Positions 1 to 10,900 of a stretch of 64,000 bases of DNA are shown piece by piece (positions within the stretch are counted from its first letter, which is position 1; the number at the start of each line of letters is the position of its first letter). Source of the stretch: Ectobius pallidus (lineage: Eukaryota > Arthropoda > Insecta > Blattodea > Ectobiidae). Below the pieces are notes generated by a model. The model was given only the letters and a program-made list of their open reading frames with translations. It searched no databases and had not been told where the DNA came from. The DNA lies in contig CAXKWD010000002.1 in assembly GCA_964059195.1 (NCBI GenBank), forward strand, positions 166,166,559 through 166,230,558. The letters are read 5' to 3'. The translations under genes and the position numbers were made by a program.

Positions 1-1247
1 AATGTAATATCGGCAAAAATAACATCTTTTACAATTCCGCACACTCACAGCATAAAAGAAACTTTCGGAAATAAAAATAAAATCGACGCTTACGGAAGTT
101 TGTAGGGCTGAGAATCCCGGGAAGGTGCAGCTTCCATTAAAAAGCAGGATTGTATAAGATTGGAAAAAGAACAGTTTCAACTGCTTTTGCATATAAACTT
201 ATGTTTCCTCGGAAACGCAATAAATTTTTGAGATTATATTGTTAATGTAAAAACAGTATCTTTTATTCTTGGAGATGAAAATCGCGCAGGATTTTTGAAA
301 ACTCGAAATAAAAACGTTTTATCAGCGTACTACATAAATCCTCCCAAATGACAAAAGGCATAACTTTTCTTTGCGAATATAACCATGTACATCAACAATA
401 AAAATGTACCATAGTTTACGAGATAAAGGCTTTCGAACCGTTGAAAACGCCTCGCACGAAAAAAGTCATATCGGCAAAAATAACATCTTTTTCAATTCCG
501 CACACTCACGGCATAAAAGAAACTTTCGGAAATAAAAATAAAATCGACGCTTACGAAAGTTGGCGTGGCTGAGAATCCCGGGAAGGCATGCAGCTTCTAT
601 AAAAGCGCTGGATTTTATAACAGTGTAAAAAAACAGTTTCAACTTCCTTTGGCATATAAACTTGTTTCCTCGGAAACACAAGACATTTTTGAGATTATAT
701 TGTTAATGTAAACACAATTATTATATTCTTGGAGATGAAAATCGCGCAGGATTTTACAAAAGTCGAAATAAATCCATTTTATCAGCCTAGTACATAAAAA
801 CTCCCAAGAGACGAACGTCATAACATTTCATTGCGTATAAAACCGTGTACATCAACAATAAAAATGTACCATAGTTTACAAGATAACGGCTGTCGAACCG
901 TTGAAAACGCCTCGCACGAAAAAAGTTACATCGGCAAAAATAACATCTTTTACATTTTCGCACACTCACAGCATAAAAAAACTTTCGGAAATAAAAATAA
1001 AATCGACGCTTACGAAAGTTGGCAGGGCTGAGAATCCCGGGAAGGGATGCAGCTTCTATAAAAGCGGAGGATTGTATAAAAGTGGAAAAAAAAAGTTTCA
1101 ACTGCCTTTGGCATATAAACTTATGTTTCCTCGGAAACACAAGACATTTTTGAGTTTATATTGTTAATGTAAAACAATATTTTTTATTCTTGGAGATGAA
1201 AATCGCGCAGGATTTTAGAAAAGTCGAAATAAAACCATTTTATCAGC
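1..1247 (+). repeat. Left-edge block: A (partial) - M - T
   Basis: Starts inside an A-type monomer, then M (327-786) and T (787-1247). The M here has the CATATCGG variant. T is followed directly by another A at 1248 rather than by B, C or F, so the A-M-T triplet is repeated here. No other part of the window has a T-to-A join. Confidence 0.8.
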
Positions 1248-2691
1248 CTAGTACATAAAAACTCCCAAGAGACGAACGTCATAACATTTCATTGCGAATA
1301 AAAGCGTGTACATCAACAATAAAAATGTACCATAGTTTACGAGATAACGGCTGTCGAACCGTTGAAAACGCCTCACACGAAAAAAGTAATATCGGCAAAA
1401 ATAACATCTTTTACAATTCCGCACACTCACAGCATAAAAGAAACTTTCGGAAATAAAAATAAAATCGACGTTTACGGAAGTTTGTAGGGCTGAGAATCCC
1501 GGGAAGGTGCAGCTTCCATTAAAAAGCAGGATTGTATAAGATTGGAAAAAGAACAGTTTCAACTGCTTTTGCATATAAACTTATGTTTCCTCGGAAACGC
1601 AATAATTTTTGAGATTATATTGTTAATGTAAAAACAGTTTCTTTTATTCTTGGAGATGAAAATCGCGCAGGATTTTTGAAAACTCGAAATAAAATCGTTT
1701 TATCAGCGTACTACATAAATCCTCCCAAATGACAAAAGGCATAACTTTTCTTTGCGAATATAACCATGTACATCAACAATAAAAATGTACCATAGTTTAC
1801 GAGATAAAGGCTTTCGAACCGTTGAAAACGCCTCGCACGAAAAAAGTCATATTGGCAAAAATAACATCTTTTTCAATTCCGCACACTCACGGCATAAAAG
1901 AAACTTTCGGAAATAAAAATAAAATCGACGCTTACGAAAGTTGGCATGGCTGAGAATCCCGGGAAGGCATGCAGCTTCTATAAAAGCGCTGGATTTTATA
2001 ACAGTGTAAAAAAAACAGTTTCAACTTCCTTTGGCATATAAACTTGTTTCCTCGGAAACACAAGACATTTTTGAGATTATATTGTTAATGTAAACACAAT
2101 TTTTTTTATTCTTGGAGATGAAAATCGCGCAGGATTTTACAAAAGTCGAAATAAAACCATTTTATCAGCCTAGTACATAAAAACTCCCAAGAGACGAACG
2201 TCATAACATTTCATTGCTTATAAAACCGTGTACATCAACAATAAAAATGTACCATAGTTTACAAGATAACGGCTGTCGAACCGTTGAAAACGCCTCGCAC
2301 GAAAAAAGTTACATCGGCAAAAATAACATCTTTTACATTTTCGCACACTCACAGCATAAAAAAACTTTCGGAAATAAAAATAAAATCGACGCTTACGAAA
2401 GTCTGCAGGGCTGAGAATCAGAGGAAGGGATGCAGCTTCTATAAAAGCGGAGGATTGTATAAAAGTGGAAAAAAAAAGTTTCAACTGCCTTTGGCATATA
2501 AACTTATGTTTCCTCGGAAACACAAGACATTTTTGAGATTATATTGTTAATGTAAAAACAATATTTTTTATTCTTGGAGATGAAAATCGCGCAGGATTTT
2601 AGAAAAGTCGAAATAAAACCATTTTATCAGCCTAGTACATAAAAACTCCCAAGAGACGAACGTCATAACATTTCATTGCGAATAAAAGCGT

Positions 2692-2714
2692 GTACATCAA
2701 CAATAAAAATGTAC
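2692..2714. other. Conserved inverted repeat GTACAT(11)ATGTAC
   Basis: Six-base perfect arms around an 11-base A-rich spacer. The dyad is present in most monomer types. In types D, I and S an inserted A (GTAACAT) interrupts the left arm, and in Q it reads TTTACAT. The M/T fusion that made type J lies within or next to this segment. Confidence 0.75.
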
Positions 2715-2729
2715 CATAGTTTACGAGAT

Positions 2730-2747
2730 AACGGCTGTCGAACCGTT
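2730..2747. other. Conserved inverted repeat AACGG(8)CCGTT, T-arm-like on minus strand
   Basis: Five-base perfect arms around an 8-base loop. Read on the minus strand it is AACGG-TTCGACAG-CCGTT, which resembles a tRNA T-arm (five-base stem ending in G, TTCRA loop) or Pol III B box, but the loop has one base too many. In type M the right arm on the minus strand is CCTTT and the loop is TTCGAAAG. In H and Q the pairing shrinks to ACGG/CCGT. No matching A box was found, so function is unsupported. Confidence 0.6.
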
Positions 2748-2825
2748 GAAAACGACTCACACGAAAAAAGTCATATCGGCAAAAATAACATCTTTTATAA
2801 TTCCGCATACTCACAGCATAAAAGA

Positions 2826-2866
2826 AACTTTCGGAAATAAAAATAAAATCGACGCTAACGGAAGTT
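2826..2866. other. Inverted repeat AACTTTCG(25)CGGAAGTT around an A-rich spacer
   Basis: Arms of eight bases with one mismatch in this copy. In types T and M the right arm is CGAAAGTT, making the pairing perfect. The spacer is mostly A with single T interruptions. Types C, H and Q have AACTTAGGG on the left, which reduces the pairing to five bases. Confidence 0.65.
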
Positions 2867-2880
2867 TGCAGGGCTGAGAA

Positions 2881-2888
2881 TCCCGGGA
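2881..2888. other. Palindrome TCCCGGGA (SmaI/XmaI site) conserved in nearly every monomer
   Basis: The 8-base perfect palindrome sits in GAGAATCCCGGGAAGG in almost all copies. Exceptions I saw are the type T copy near 2417 (ATCAGAGG) and the type A copy at 31504 (CCCAGG). It is a convenient marker of monomer phase. Confidence 0.85.
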
Positions 2889-2969
2889 AGGCATGCAGCT
2901 TCTATTAAAGCGCAGGATTGTATAAGATTGGAAAAAGAACAGTTTCAACTGCTTTTGCATATAAACTTA

Positions 2970-2985
2970 TGTTTCCTCGGAAACA
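2970..2985. other. Conserved dyad TGTTTCC-TC-GGAAACA
   Basis: Seven-base perfect arms with a two-base centre. It is kept in essentially every monomer of every type. In monomers followed by GCAATAAA or GCAAGAAA the arm is six bases (GTTTCC/GGAAAC). Compact dyads of this kind are typical of sites for dimeric DNA-binding proteins; that role is inference. It is not a CENP-B box. Confidence 0.75.
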
Positions 2986-3003
2986 CAAGACATTTTTGAG
3001 ATT

Positions 3004-3027
3004 ATATTGTTAATGTAAAAACAATAT
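3004..3027. other. Inverted repeat ATATTGTT(8)AACAATAT
   Basis: Eight-base perfect arms around AATGTAAA, followed by a T-run. Monomers ending in AACAGTATC (such as A, M, C and H tails) carry one mismatch in the right arm. A hairpin followed by T can look like a bacterial terminator, but in this repetitive eukaryotic context I do not call it one. Confidence 0.7.
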
Positions 3028-3094
3028 TTTTTATTCTTGGAGATGAAAGTCGCGCAGGATTTTAGAAATGTCGAAATAAAACCATTTTATCAGC

Positions 3095-3557
3095 CTAGTA
3101 CATAAAAGCTCCCAAGAGACGAACGTCATAACATTTCATTGCGAATAAAACCGTGTACATCATCAATAAAAATGTACCATAGTTTACGAGATAACGGCTG
3201 TCGAACCGTTGAAAACGCCTCGCACGAAAAAAGTCATATCGGCAAAAATAACATCTTTTACAATTCTGCACACTCACAGCATAAAAGAAACTTTCGGAAA
3301 TAAAAATAAAATCGACGCTTACGGAAGTTGGTAGGGCTGAGAATCCCGGGAAGGCATGCAGCTTCTATAAAAGCGGAGGATTGTATAAGAGTGGAAAGAG
3401 AACAGTTTCAACTGCTTTTGCATATAAACTTATGTTTCCTCGGAAACACAATACATTTTTGAGATTATATTGTTAATGTAAAAACAATATTTTTTATTCT
3501 TGGAGATGAAAATCGCGCAGGATTTTAGAAAAGTCGAAATAAAACCATTTTATCAGC
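3095..3557 (+). repeat. Unique monomer type C2
   Basis: Combines CATCATCAATAAA in place of CATCAACAATAAA, GCCTCGCACG and AATTCTGCACAC. The last mark is shared only with the damaged monomer at the right edge (near 63774). This type does not occur in any other HOR unit of the window, so it is either an old private variant or the edge of a unit type lying outside. Confidence 0.7.
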
Positions 3558-4946
3558 CTAGTACATAAAAACTCCCAAGAGACGAACGTCATAACATTTC
3601 ATTGCGAATAAAAGCGTGTACATCAACAATAAAAATGTACCATAGTTTACGAGATAACGGCTGTCGAACCGTTGAAAACGACTCACACGAAAAAAGTCAT
3701 ATCGGCAAAAATAACATCTTTTACAATTCCGTATACTCACACCATAAAAGAAACTTAGGGAAATAAAAATAAAATCGACGCTAACAGAAGTTGGTAGGGC
3801 TGAGAATCCCGGGAAGGCATGCAGCTTCTATTAAAGCGCGGTATTGTATAAGAGTGGAAAATGAACAGTTTCAACTGCTTTTGCATATAAACTTATGTTT
3901 CCTCGGAAACGCAATAAATTTTTGAGATTATATTGTTAATGTAAAAACAGTATCTTTTATTCTTGGAGATGAAAATCGCGCAAGATTTTAGAAAAGTCGA
4001 AATAAAACCGTTTTATCTGCATACTACATAAAAACTCTCTAGAGACGAACCTCATAACATTTCATTGCGAATAAAACCGTGTAACATCAACAATAAAAAT
4101 GTACCATAGTTTACGAGATAACGGCTGTCGAACCGTTGAAAACGCCGCGCACGAAAAAAGTCATATCGGCAAAAATAACATCTTTTACAATTCCGCACAC
4201 TCACAGCATAAAAGAAACTTTCGGAAATAAAAATAAAATCGACGCTAACGGAAGTTGGCAGGGCTGAGAATCCCGGGAAGGCATGCAGCTTCTATTAAAG
4301 CGCAGGGTTGTATAAGAGTGGAAAAAGAACAGTTTCAACTACTTTTGCATATAAACTTATGTTTCCTCGGAAACACAAGACATTTTTGAGATTATATTGT
4401 TAATGTAAAAACAATATTTTTTATTCTTGGACATGAAAATTGCGCATGATTTTAGAAAAGTCGATATAAAACCATTATATCAGCCTAGTACATAAAAACT
4501 CCCAAGAGACGAACGTCATAACATTTCATTGCGAATAAAAGCGTGTACATCAACAATAAAAATGTACCATAGTTTACGAGATAACGGCTGTCGAACCGTT
4601 GAAAACGACTCATACGAAAAAAGTCATATCGGCAAAAATAACATCTTTTTCAAATCCGCATACTCACAGCATAAAGAAACTTACGGAAATAAAAATAAAA
4701 TCGACGCTAACGGAAGTTGGCAGGGCTGAGAATCCCGGGAAGGCATGCAGCTTCTATTAAAGCGCAGGGTTGTATAAGAGTGGAAAAAGAACAGTTTCAA
4801 CTACTTTTGCATATAAACTTATGTTTCCTCGGAAACACAAGACATTTTTGAGATTATATTGTTAATGTAAAAACAATATTTTTTATTCTTGGAGATGAAA
4901 GTCGCGCAGGATTTTAGAAAAGTCGAAATAAAACCATTTTATCAGC

Positions 4947-7900
4947 CTAGTACATAAAAACTCCCAAGAGACGAACGTCATAACATTTCATTGCGAATAA
5001 AAGCGTGTACATCAACAATAAAAATGTACCATAGTTTACGAGATAACGGCTGTCGAACCGTTGAAAACGCCTCGCACGAAAAAAGTAATATCGGCAAAAA
5101 TAACATCTTTTACAATTCCGCACACTCACAGCATAAAAGAAACTTTCGGAAAAAAAATAAAATCAACGCTTACGGAAGTTTGTAGGGCTGAGAATCCCGG
5201 GAAGGTGCAGCTTCCATTAAAAAGCAGGATTGTATAAGATTGGAAAAAGAACAGTTTCAACTGCTTTTGCATATAAACTTATGTTTCCTCGGAAACGCAA
5301 TAAATTTTTGAGATTATATTGTTAATGTAAAAACAGTATCTTTTATTCTTGGAGATGAAAATCGCGCAGGATTTTTGAAAACTCGAAATAAAAACGTTTT
5401 ATCAGCGTACTACAGAAATCCTCCCAAATGACAAAAGGCATAACTTTTCTTTGCGAATATAACCATGTACATCAACAATAAAAATGTACCATAGTTTACG
5501 AGATAAAGGCTTTCGAACCGTTGAAAACGCCTCGCACGAAAAAAGTCATATCGGCAAAAATAACATCTTTTTCAATTCCGCACACTCACGGCATATAAGA
5601 AACTTTCGGAAATAAAAATAAAATCGACGCTTACGAAAGTTGGCATGGCTGAGAATCCCGGGAAGGCATGCAGCTTCTATAAAAGCGCTGGATTTTATAA
5701 CAGTGTAAAAAAACAGTTTCAACTTCCTTTGGCATATAAACTTGTTTCCTCGGAAACACAAGACATTTTTGAGATTATATTGTTAATGTAAACACAATTT
5801 TTATATTCTTGGAGATGAAAATCGCGCAGGATTTTACAAAAGTCGAAATAAATCCATTTTATCAGCCTAGTACATAAAAACTCCCAAGAGACGAACGTCA
5901 TAACATTTCATTGCGTATAAAACCGTGTACATCAACAATAAAAATGTACCATAGTTTACAAGATAACGGCTGTCGAACCGTTGAAAACGCCTCGCACGAA
6001 AAAAGTTACATCGGCAAAAATAACATCTTTTACATTTTCGCACACTCACAGCATAAAAAAACTTTCGGAAATAAAAATAAAATCGACGCTTACGAAAGTT
6101 GGCAGGGCTGAGAATCCCGGGAAGGGATGCAGCTTCTATAAAAGCGGAGGATTGTATAAAAGTGGAAAAAAAAAGTTTCAACTGCCTTTGGCATATAAAC
6201 TTATGTTTCCTCGGAAACACAAGACATTTTTGAGTTTATATTGTTAATGTAAAACAATATTTTTTATTCTTGGAGATGAAAATCGCGCAGGATTTTAGAA
6301 AAGTCGAAATAAAACCATTTTATCAGCCTAGTACATAAAAACTCCCAAGAGACGAACGTCATAACATTTCATTGCGAATAAAAGCGTGTACATCAACAAT
6401 AAAAATGTACCATAGTTTACGAGATAACGGCTGTCGAACCGTTGAAAACGACTCACACGAAAAAAGTCAAAGCGGCAAAAAAACATCTTTTATAATTGCG
6501 CATACTCACAGCATAAAAGAAACTTTCGGAAATAAAAATAAAATCGACGCTAACGGAAGTTGGCAGGGCTGAGAATCCCGGGAATGCATGCAGCTTCTAT
6601 TAAAGCGCAGGATTGTATAAGATTGGAAAAAGAACAGTTTCAACTGCTTTTGCATATAAACTTATGTTTCCTCGGAAACACAAGACATTTTTGAGATTAT
6701 ATTGTTAATGTAAAAACAATATTTTTTATTCTTGGAGATGAAAGTCGCGCAGGATTTTAGAAATGTCGAAATAAAACCATTTTATCAGCCTAGTACATAA
6801 AAACTCCCAAGAGACGAACGTCATAACATTTCATTGCGAATAAAACCGTGTACATCAACAATAAAAATGTACCATAGTTTACGAGATAACGGCTGTCGAA
6901 CCGTTGAAAACGACTCACACGAAAAAAGTCATATCGGCAAAAAAACATCTTTTATAATTCCGCACACTCACAGCATAAAAGAAACTTTCGGAAATAAAAA
7001 TAAAATCGACGCTTACGGAAGTTGGTAGGGCTGAGAATCCCGGGAAGGCATGCAGCTTCTATTAAAGAGCAGGATTGTATAGGAGTGGAAAAAGAACAGT
7101 TTCAACTGCTTTTGCATATAAACTTATGTTTCCTCGGAAACGCAAGAAATTTTTGAGATTATATTGTTAATGTAAAAACAGTATCTTTTATTCTTGGAGG
7201 TGAAAATCGCGCAGGATTTTAGAAAACTCGAAATAAATACGTTTTATCAGCATACTACATAAATCCTCCCAAATGACAAAACGAATAACTTTTCATTGCG
7301 AATATAACCATGTACATCAACAATAAAAATGTACCATAGTTTACGTTATAACGGCTGTCGAACCGTCTCAAACGCCTCACACGAAAAAAGTCATATCGGC
7401 AAAAATTACATCTTTTACAATTCCGTATACTCACACCATAAAAGAAACTTAGGGAAACAAAAATAAAATCGACGCTAACGGAAGTTGGTAGGGCTGAGAA
7501 TCCCGGGAAGGCATGCAGCTTCTATTAAAGCGCGGTATTGTATAAGAGTGGAAAATGAACAGTTTCAACTGCTTTTGCATATAAACTTATGTTTCCTCGG
7601 AAACGCAATAAATTTTTGAGATTATATTGTTAACGTAAAAACAGTATCTTTTATTCTTGGAGATGAAAATCGCGCAGGATTTTAGAAAAGTCGAAATAAA
7701 ACCGTTTTATCAGCATACTACATAAAAACTCACTGGAGACGAACCTCATAACATTTCATTGCGAATAAAACCGTGTAACATCAACAATAAAAATGTACCA
7801 TAGTTTACGAGATAACGGCTGTCGAACCGTTGAAAACGCCTCACACGAAAAAAGTAATATCGGCAAAAATAACATCTTTTACAATTCCGCACACTCACAG

Positions 7901-10900
7901 CATAAAAGAAACTTTCGGAAATAAAAATAAAATCGACGCTTACGGAAGCTTGTAGGTCTGAGAATCCCGGGAAGGTTCATCTTCCATTAAAAAGCAGGAT
8001 TGTATAAGATTGGAAAAAGAACAGTTTCAACTGCTTTTGCATATAAACTTATGTTTCCTCGGAAACGCAATAAATTTTTGAGATTATATTGTTAATGTAA
8101 AAACAGTATCTTTTATTCTTGGAGATGAAAATCGCGCAGGATTTTTGAAAACTCGAAATAAAAACGTTTTATCAGCGTACTACATAAATCCTCCCAAATG
8201 ACAAAAGGCATAACTTTTCTTTCCGAATATAACCATGTACATCAACAATAAAAATGTACCATAGTTTACAAGATAACGGCTGTCGAACCGTTGAAAACGC
8301 CTCGCACGAAAAAAGTTACATCGGCAAAAATAACATCTTTTACATTTTCGCACACTCACAGCATAAAAAGCTTTCGGAAATAAAAATAAAATCGACGCTT
8401 ACGAAAGTTGGCAGGGCTGAGAATCCCGGGAAGGGATGCAGCTTCTATAAAAGCGGAGGATTGTATAAAAGTGGAAAAAAAAAGTTTCAACTGCCTTTGG
8501 CATATAAACTTATGTTTCCTCGGAAACACAAGACATATTTGAGATTATATTGTTAATGTAAAAACAATATTTTTTATTCTTGGAGATGAAAATCGCGCAG
8601 GATTTTAGAAAAGTCGAAATAAAACCATTTTATCAGCCTAGTACATAAAAACTCCCAAGAGACGAACGTCATAACATTTCATTGCGAATAAAAGCGTGTA
8701 CATCAACAATAAAAATGTACCATAGTTTACGAGATAACGGCTGTCGAACCGTTGAAAACGACTCACACGAAAAAAGTCATATCGGTAAAAATAACATCTT
8801 TTTCAAATCCGCATACTCACAGCATAAAAGAAACTTTCGGAAATAAAACTAAAATCGACGCTAACGGAAGTTGGCAGGGCTGAGAATCCCGGGAAGGCAT
8901 GCAGCTGCTATTAAAGCGCAGGATTGTATAAGAGTGGAAAGAGAACAGTTTCAACTGCTTTTGCATATAAACTTATGTTTCCTCGGAAACACAAGACATT
9001 TTTGAGATTATATTGTTAATGTAAAAACAATATTTTTTATTCTTGGAGATGAAAGTTGCGCAGGATTTTAGAAAAGTCGAAATAAAACCATTTTATCAGC
9101 CTAGTACATAAAAACTCCCAAGAGACGAACGTCATAACATTTCATTGCGAACAAAACGTTTACATCAACAATAAAAATGTACCATAGTTTACGTTATAAC
9201 GGCTGTCGAACCGTCTCAAACGCCTCACACGAAAAAAGTCATATCGGCAAAAATTACATCTTTTACAATTCCGTATACTCACACCATAAAAGAAACTTAG
9301 GGAAACAAAAATAAAATCGACGCTAACGGAAGTTGGTAGGGCTGAGAATCCCGGGAAGGCATGCAGCCTCTATTAAAGCGCGGTATTGTATAAGAGTGGA
9401 AAATGAACAGTTTCAACTGCTTTTGCATATAAACTTATGTTTCCTCGGAAACGCAATAAATTTTTGAGATTATATTGTTAACGTAAAAACAGTATCTTTT
9501 ATTCTTGGAGATGAAAATCGCGCAGGATTTTAGAAAAGTCGAAATAAAACCGTTTTATCAGCATACTACATAAAAACTCTCTAGAGACGAACCTCATAAC
9601 ATTTCATTGCGAATTAAACTGTGTAACATCAACAATAAAAATGTACCATAGTTTACGAGATAACGGCTGTCGAACCGTTGAAAAAGCCTCGCACGAAAAA
9701 AGTCATATCGGTAAAAATAACATCTTTTTCAAATCCGCATACTCACAGCATAAAAGAAACTTTCGGAAATAAAACTAAAATCGACGCTAACGGAAGTTGG
9801 CAGGGCTGAGAATCCCGGGAAGGCATGCAGCTTCCATTAAAGCGCAGGATTGTATAAGAGTGGAAAGAGAACAGTTTCAACTGCTTTTGCATATAAACTT
9901 ATGTTTCCTCGGAAACACAAGACATTTTTGAGATTATATTGTTAATGTAAAAACAATATTTTTTATTCTTGGAGATGAAAGTCGCGCAGGGTTTTAGAAA
10001 AGTCGAAATAAAACCATTTTATCAGCCTAGTACATAAAAACTCCCAAGAGACGAACGTCATAACATTTCATTGCGAATAAAAGCGTGTACATCAACAATA
10101 AAAATGTACCATAATTTACGAGATAACGGCTGTCGAACCGTTGAAAACGCCTCACACGAAAAAAGTAATATCGGCAAAAATAACATCTTTTACAATTCCG
10201 CACACTCACAGCATAAAAGAAACTTTCGGAAATAAAAATAAAATCGACGCTTACGGAAGTTTGTAGGGCTGAGAATCCCGGGAAGGTGCAGCTTCCATTA
10301 AAAAGCAGGATTGTATAAGTTTGAAAAAAGAACAGTTTCAACTGCTTTTGCATATAAACTTATGTTTCCTCGGAAACGCAAGAAATTTTTGAGATTATAT
10401 TGTTAATGTAAAAACAGTATCTTTTATTCTTGGAGATGAAAATCGCGCAGGATTTTTGAAAACTCGAAATAAAAACGTTTTATCAGCGTACTACATAAAT
10501 CCTCCCAAATGACAAAAGGCATAACTTTTCTTTGCGAATATAACCATGTACATCAACAATAAAAATGTACCATAGTTTACGAGATAAAGGCTTTCGAACC
10601 GTTGAAAACGCCTCGCACGAAAAAAGTCATATTGGCAAAAATAACATCTTTTTCAATTCCGCACACTCACGGCATAAAAGAAACTTTCGGAAATAAAAAT
10701 AAAATCGACGCTTACGAAAGTTGGCATGGCTGAGAATCCCGGGAAGGCATGCAGCTTCTATAAAAGCGCTGGATTTTATAACAGTGTAAAAAAAACAGTT
10801 TCAACTTCCTTTGGCATATAAACTTGTTTCCTCGGAAACACAAGACATTTTTGAGATTATATTGTTAATGTAAACACAATTTTTTTTATTCTTGGAGATG

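Larger units (their letters stand above)
2632..3094 (+). repeat. Representative satellite monomer (type B, 463 bp)
   Basis: Chosen as a reference copy. It runs from CTAGTACATAAAAACTCCC to the same phase in the next monomer. Landmarks in order: the GTACAT/ATGTAC dyad, the AACGG/CCGTT dyad, an A-rich stretch with a run of six A after CACG, an AACTTTCG/CGGAAGTT pair around an A-rich spacer, the SmaI-type palindrome TCCCGGGA, a TGTTTCC/GGAAACA dyad, and an ATATTGTT/AACAATAT dyad just before a T-run. The monomer is AT-rich with many CpGs. I found no convincing internal sub-repeat. Strand is given only as the orientation used for description. Confidence 0.9.
1248..4946 (+). repeat. HOR unit of 8 monomers: A-M-T-B-C2-C-D-E
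   Basis: Monomer starts: A 1248, M 1708, T 2170, B 2632, C2 3095, C 3558, D 4021, E 4485. It resembles the later 10-monomer unit but has an extra monomer (C2) and goes from E straight to A2 at 4947, lacking L, Q and S. The T copy carries CGCTTATAAAACC, shared only with the T copy starting at 59006, and lacks the usual CCCGGG. E keeps CAGGGCTG where later E copies have CATGGCTG; the only other E with CAGGGCTG is at 60858, which also joins A2. Confidence 0.8.

Noticed and set aside
1050..1090. TATA-box promoter (CTATAAAAGCG)
   Set aside because: An AT-rich motif in many monomers; others read CTATTAAAGCG. No initiator or transcript evidence, and no gene downstream.
787..1167. Overlapping open frames of 60-117 codons on both strands, repeated with each monomer
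   Set aside because: They start and stop in register with the satellite, differ between copies because of single-base A-run changes (for example the T copies ending in a shifted frame), overlap antisense, and show no domain. They are by-products of a low-stop repeat, not genes.
2871..2895. Hammerhead ribozyme, common in some satellites
   Set aside because: CTGAGAATCCC recalls the CUGANGA core, but GA is replaced by AA. I saw no CTGATGA on either strand and no matching GAAA and cleavage context.
2826..2990. CENP-B box
   Set aside because: No match to the core TTCG-N4-A-NN-CGGG on either strand; AACTTTCGG and GTTTCCTCGG lack the remaining fixed bases.
3004..3035. Rho-independent terminator (hairpin plus T-run)
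   Set aside because: Present once per monomer in a eukaryotic-type satellite with no upstream gene; it is part of the repeat.
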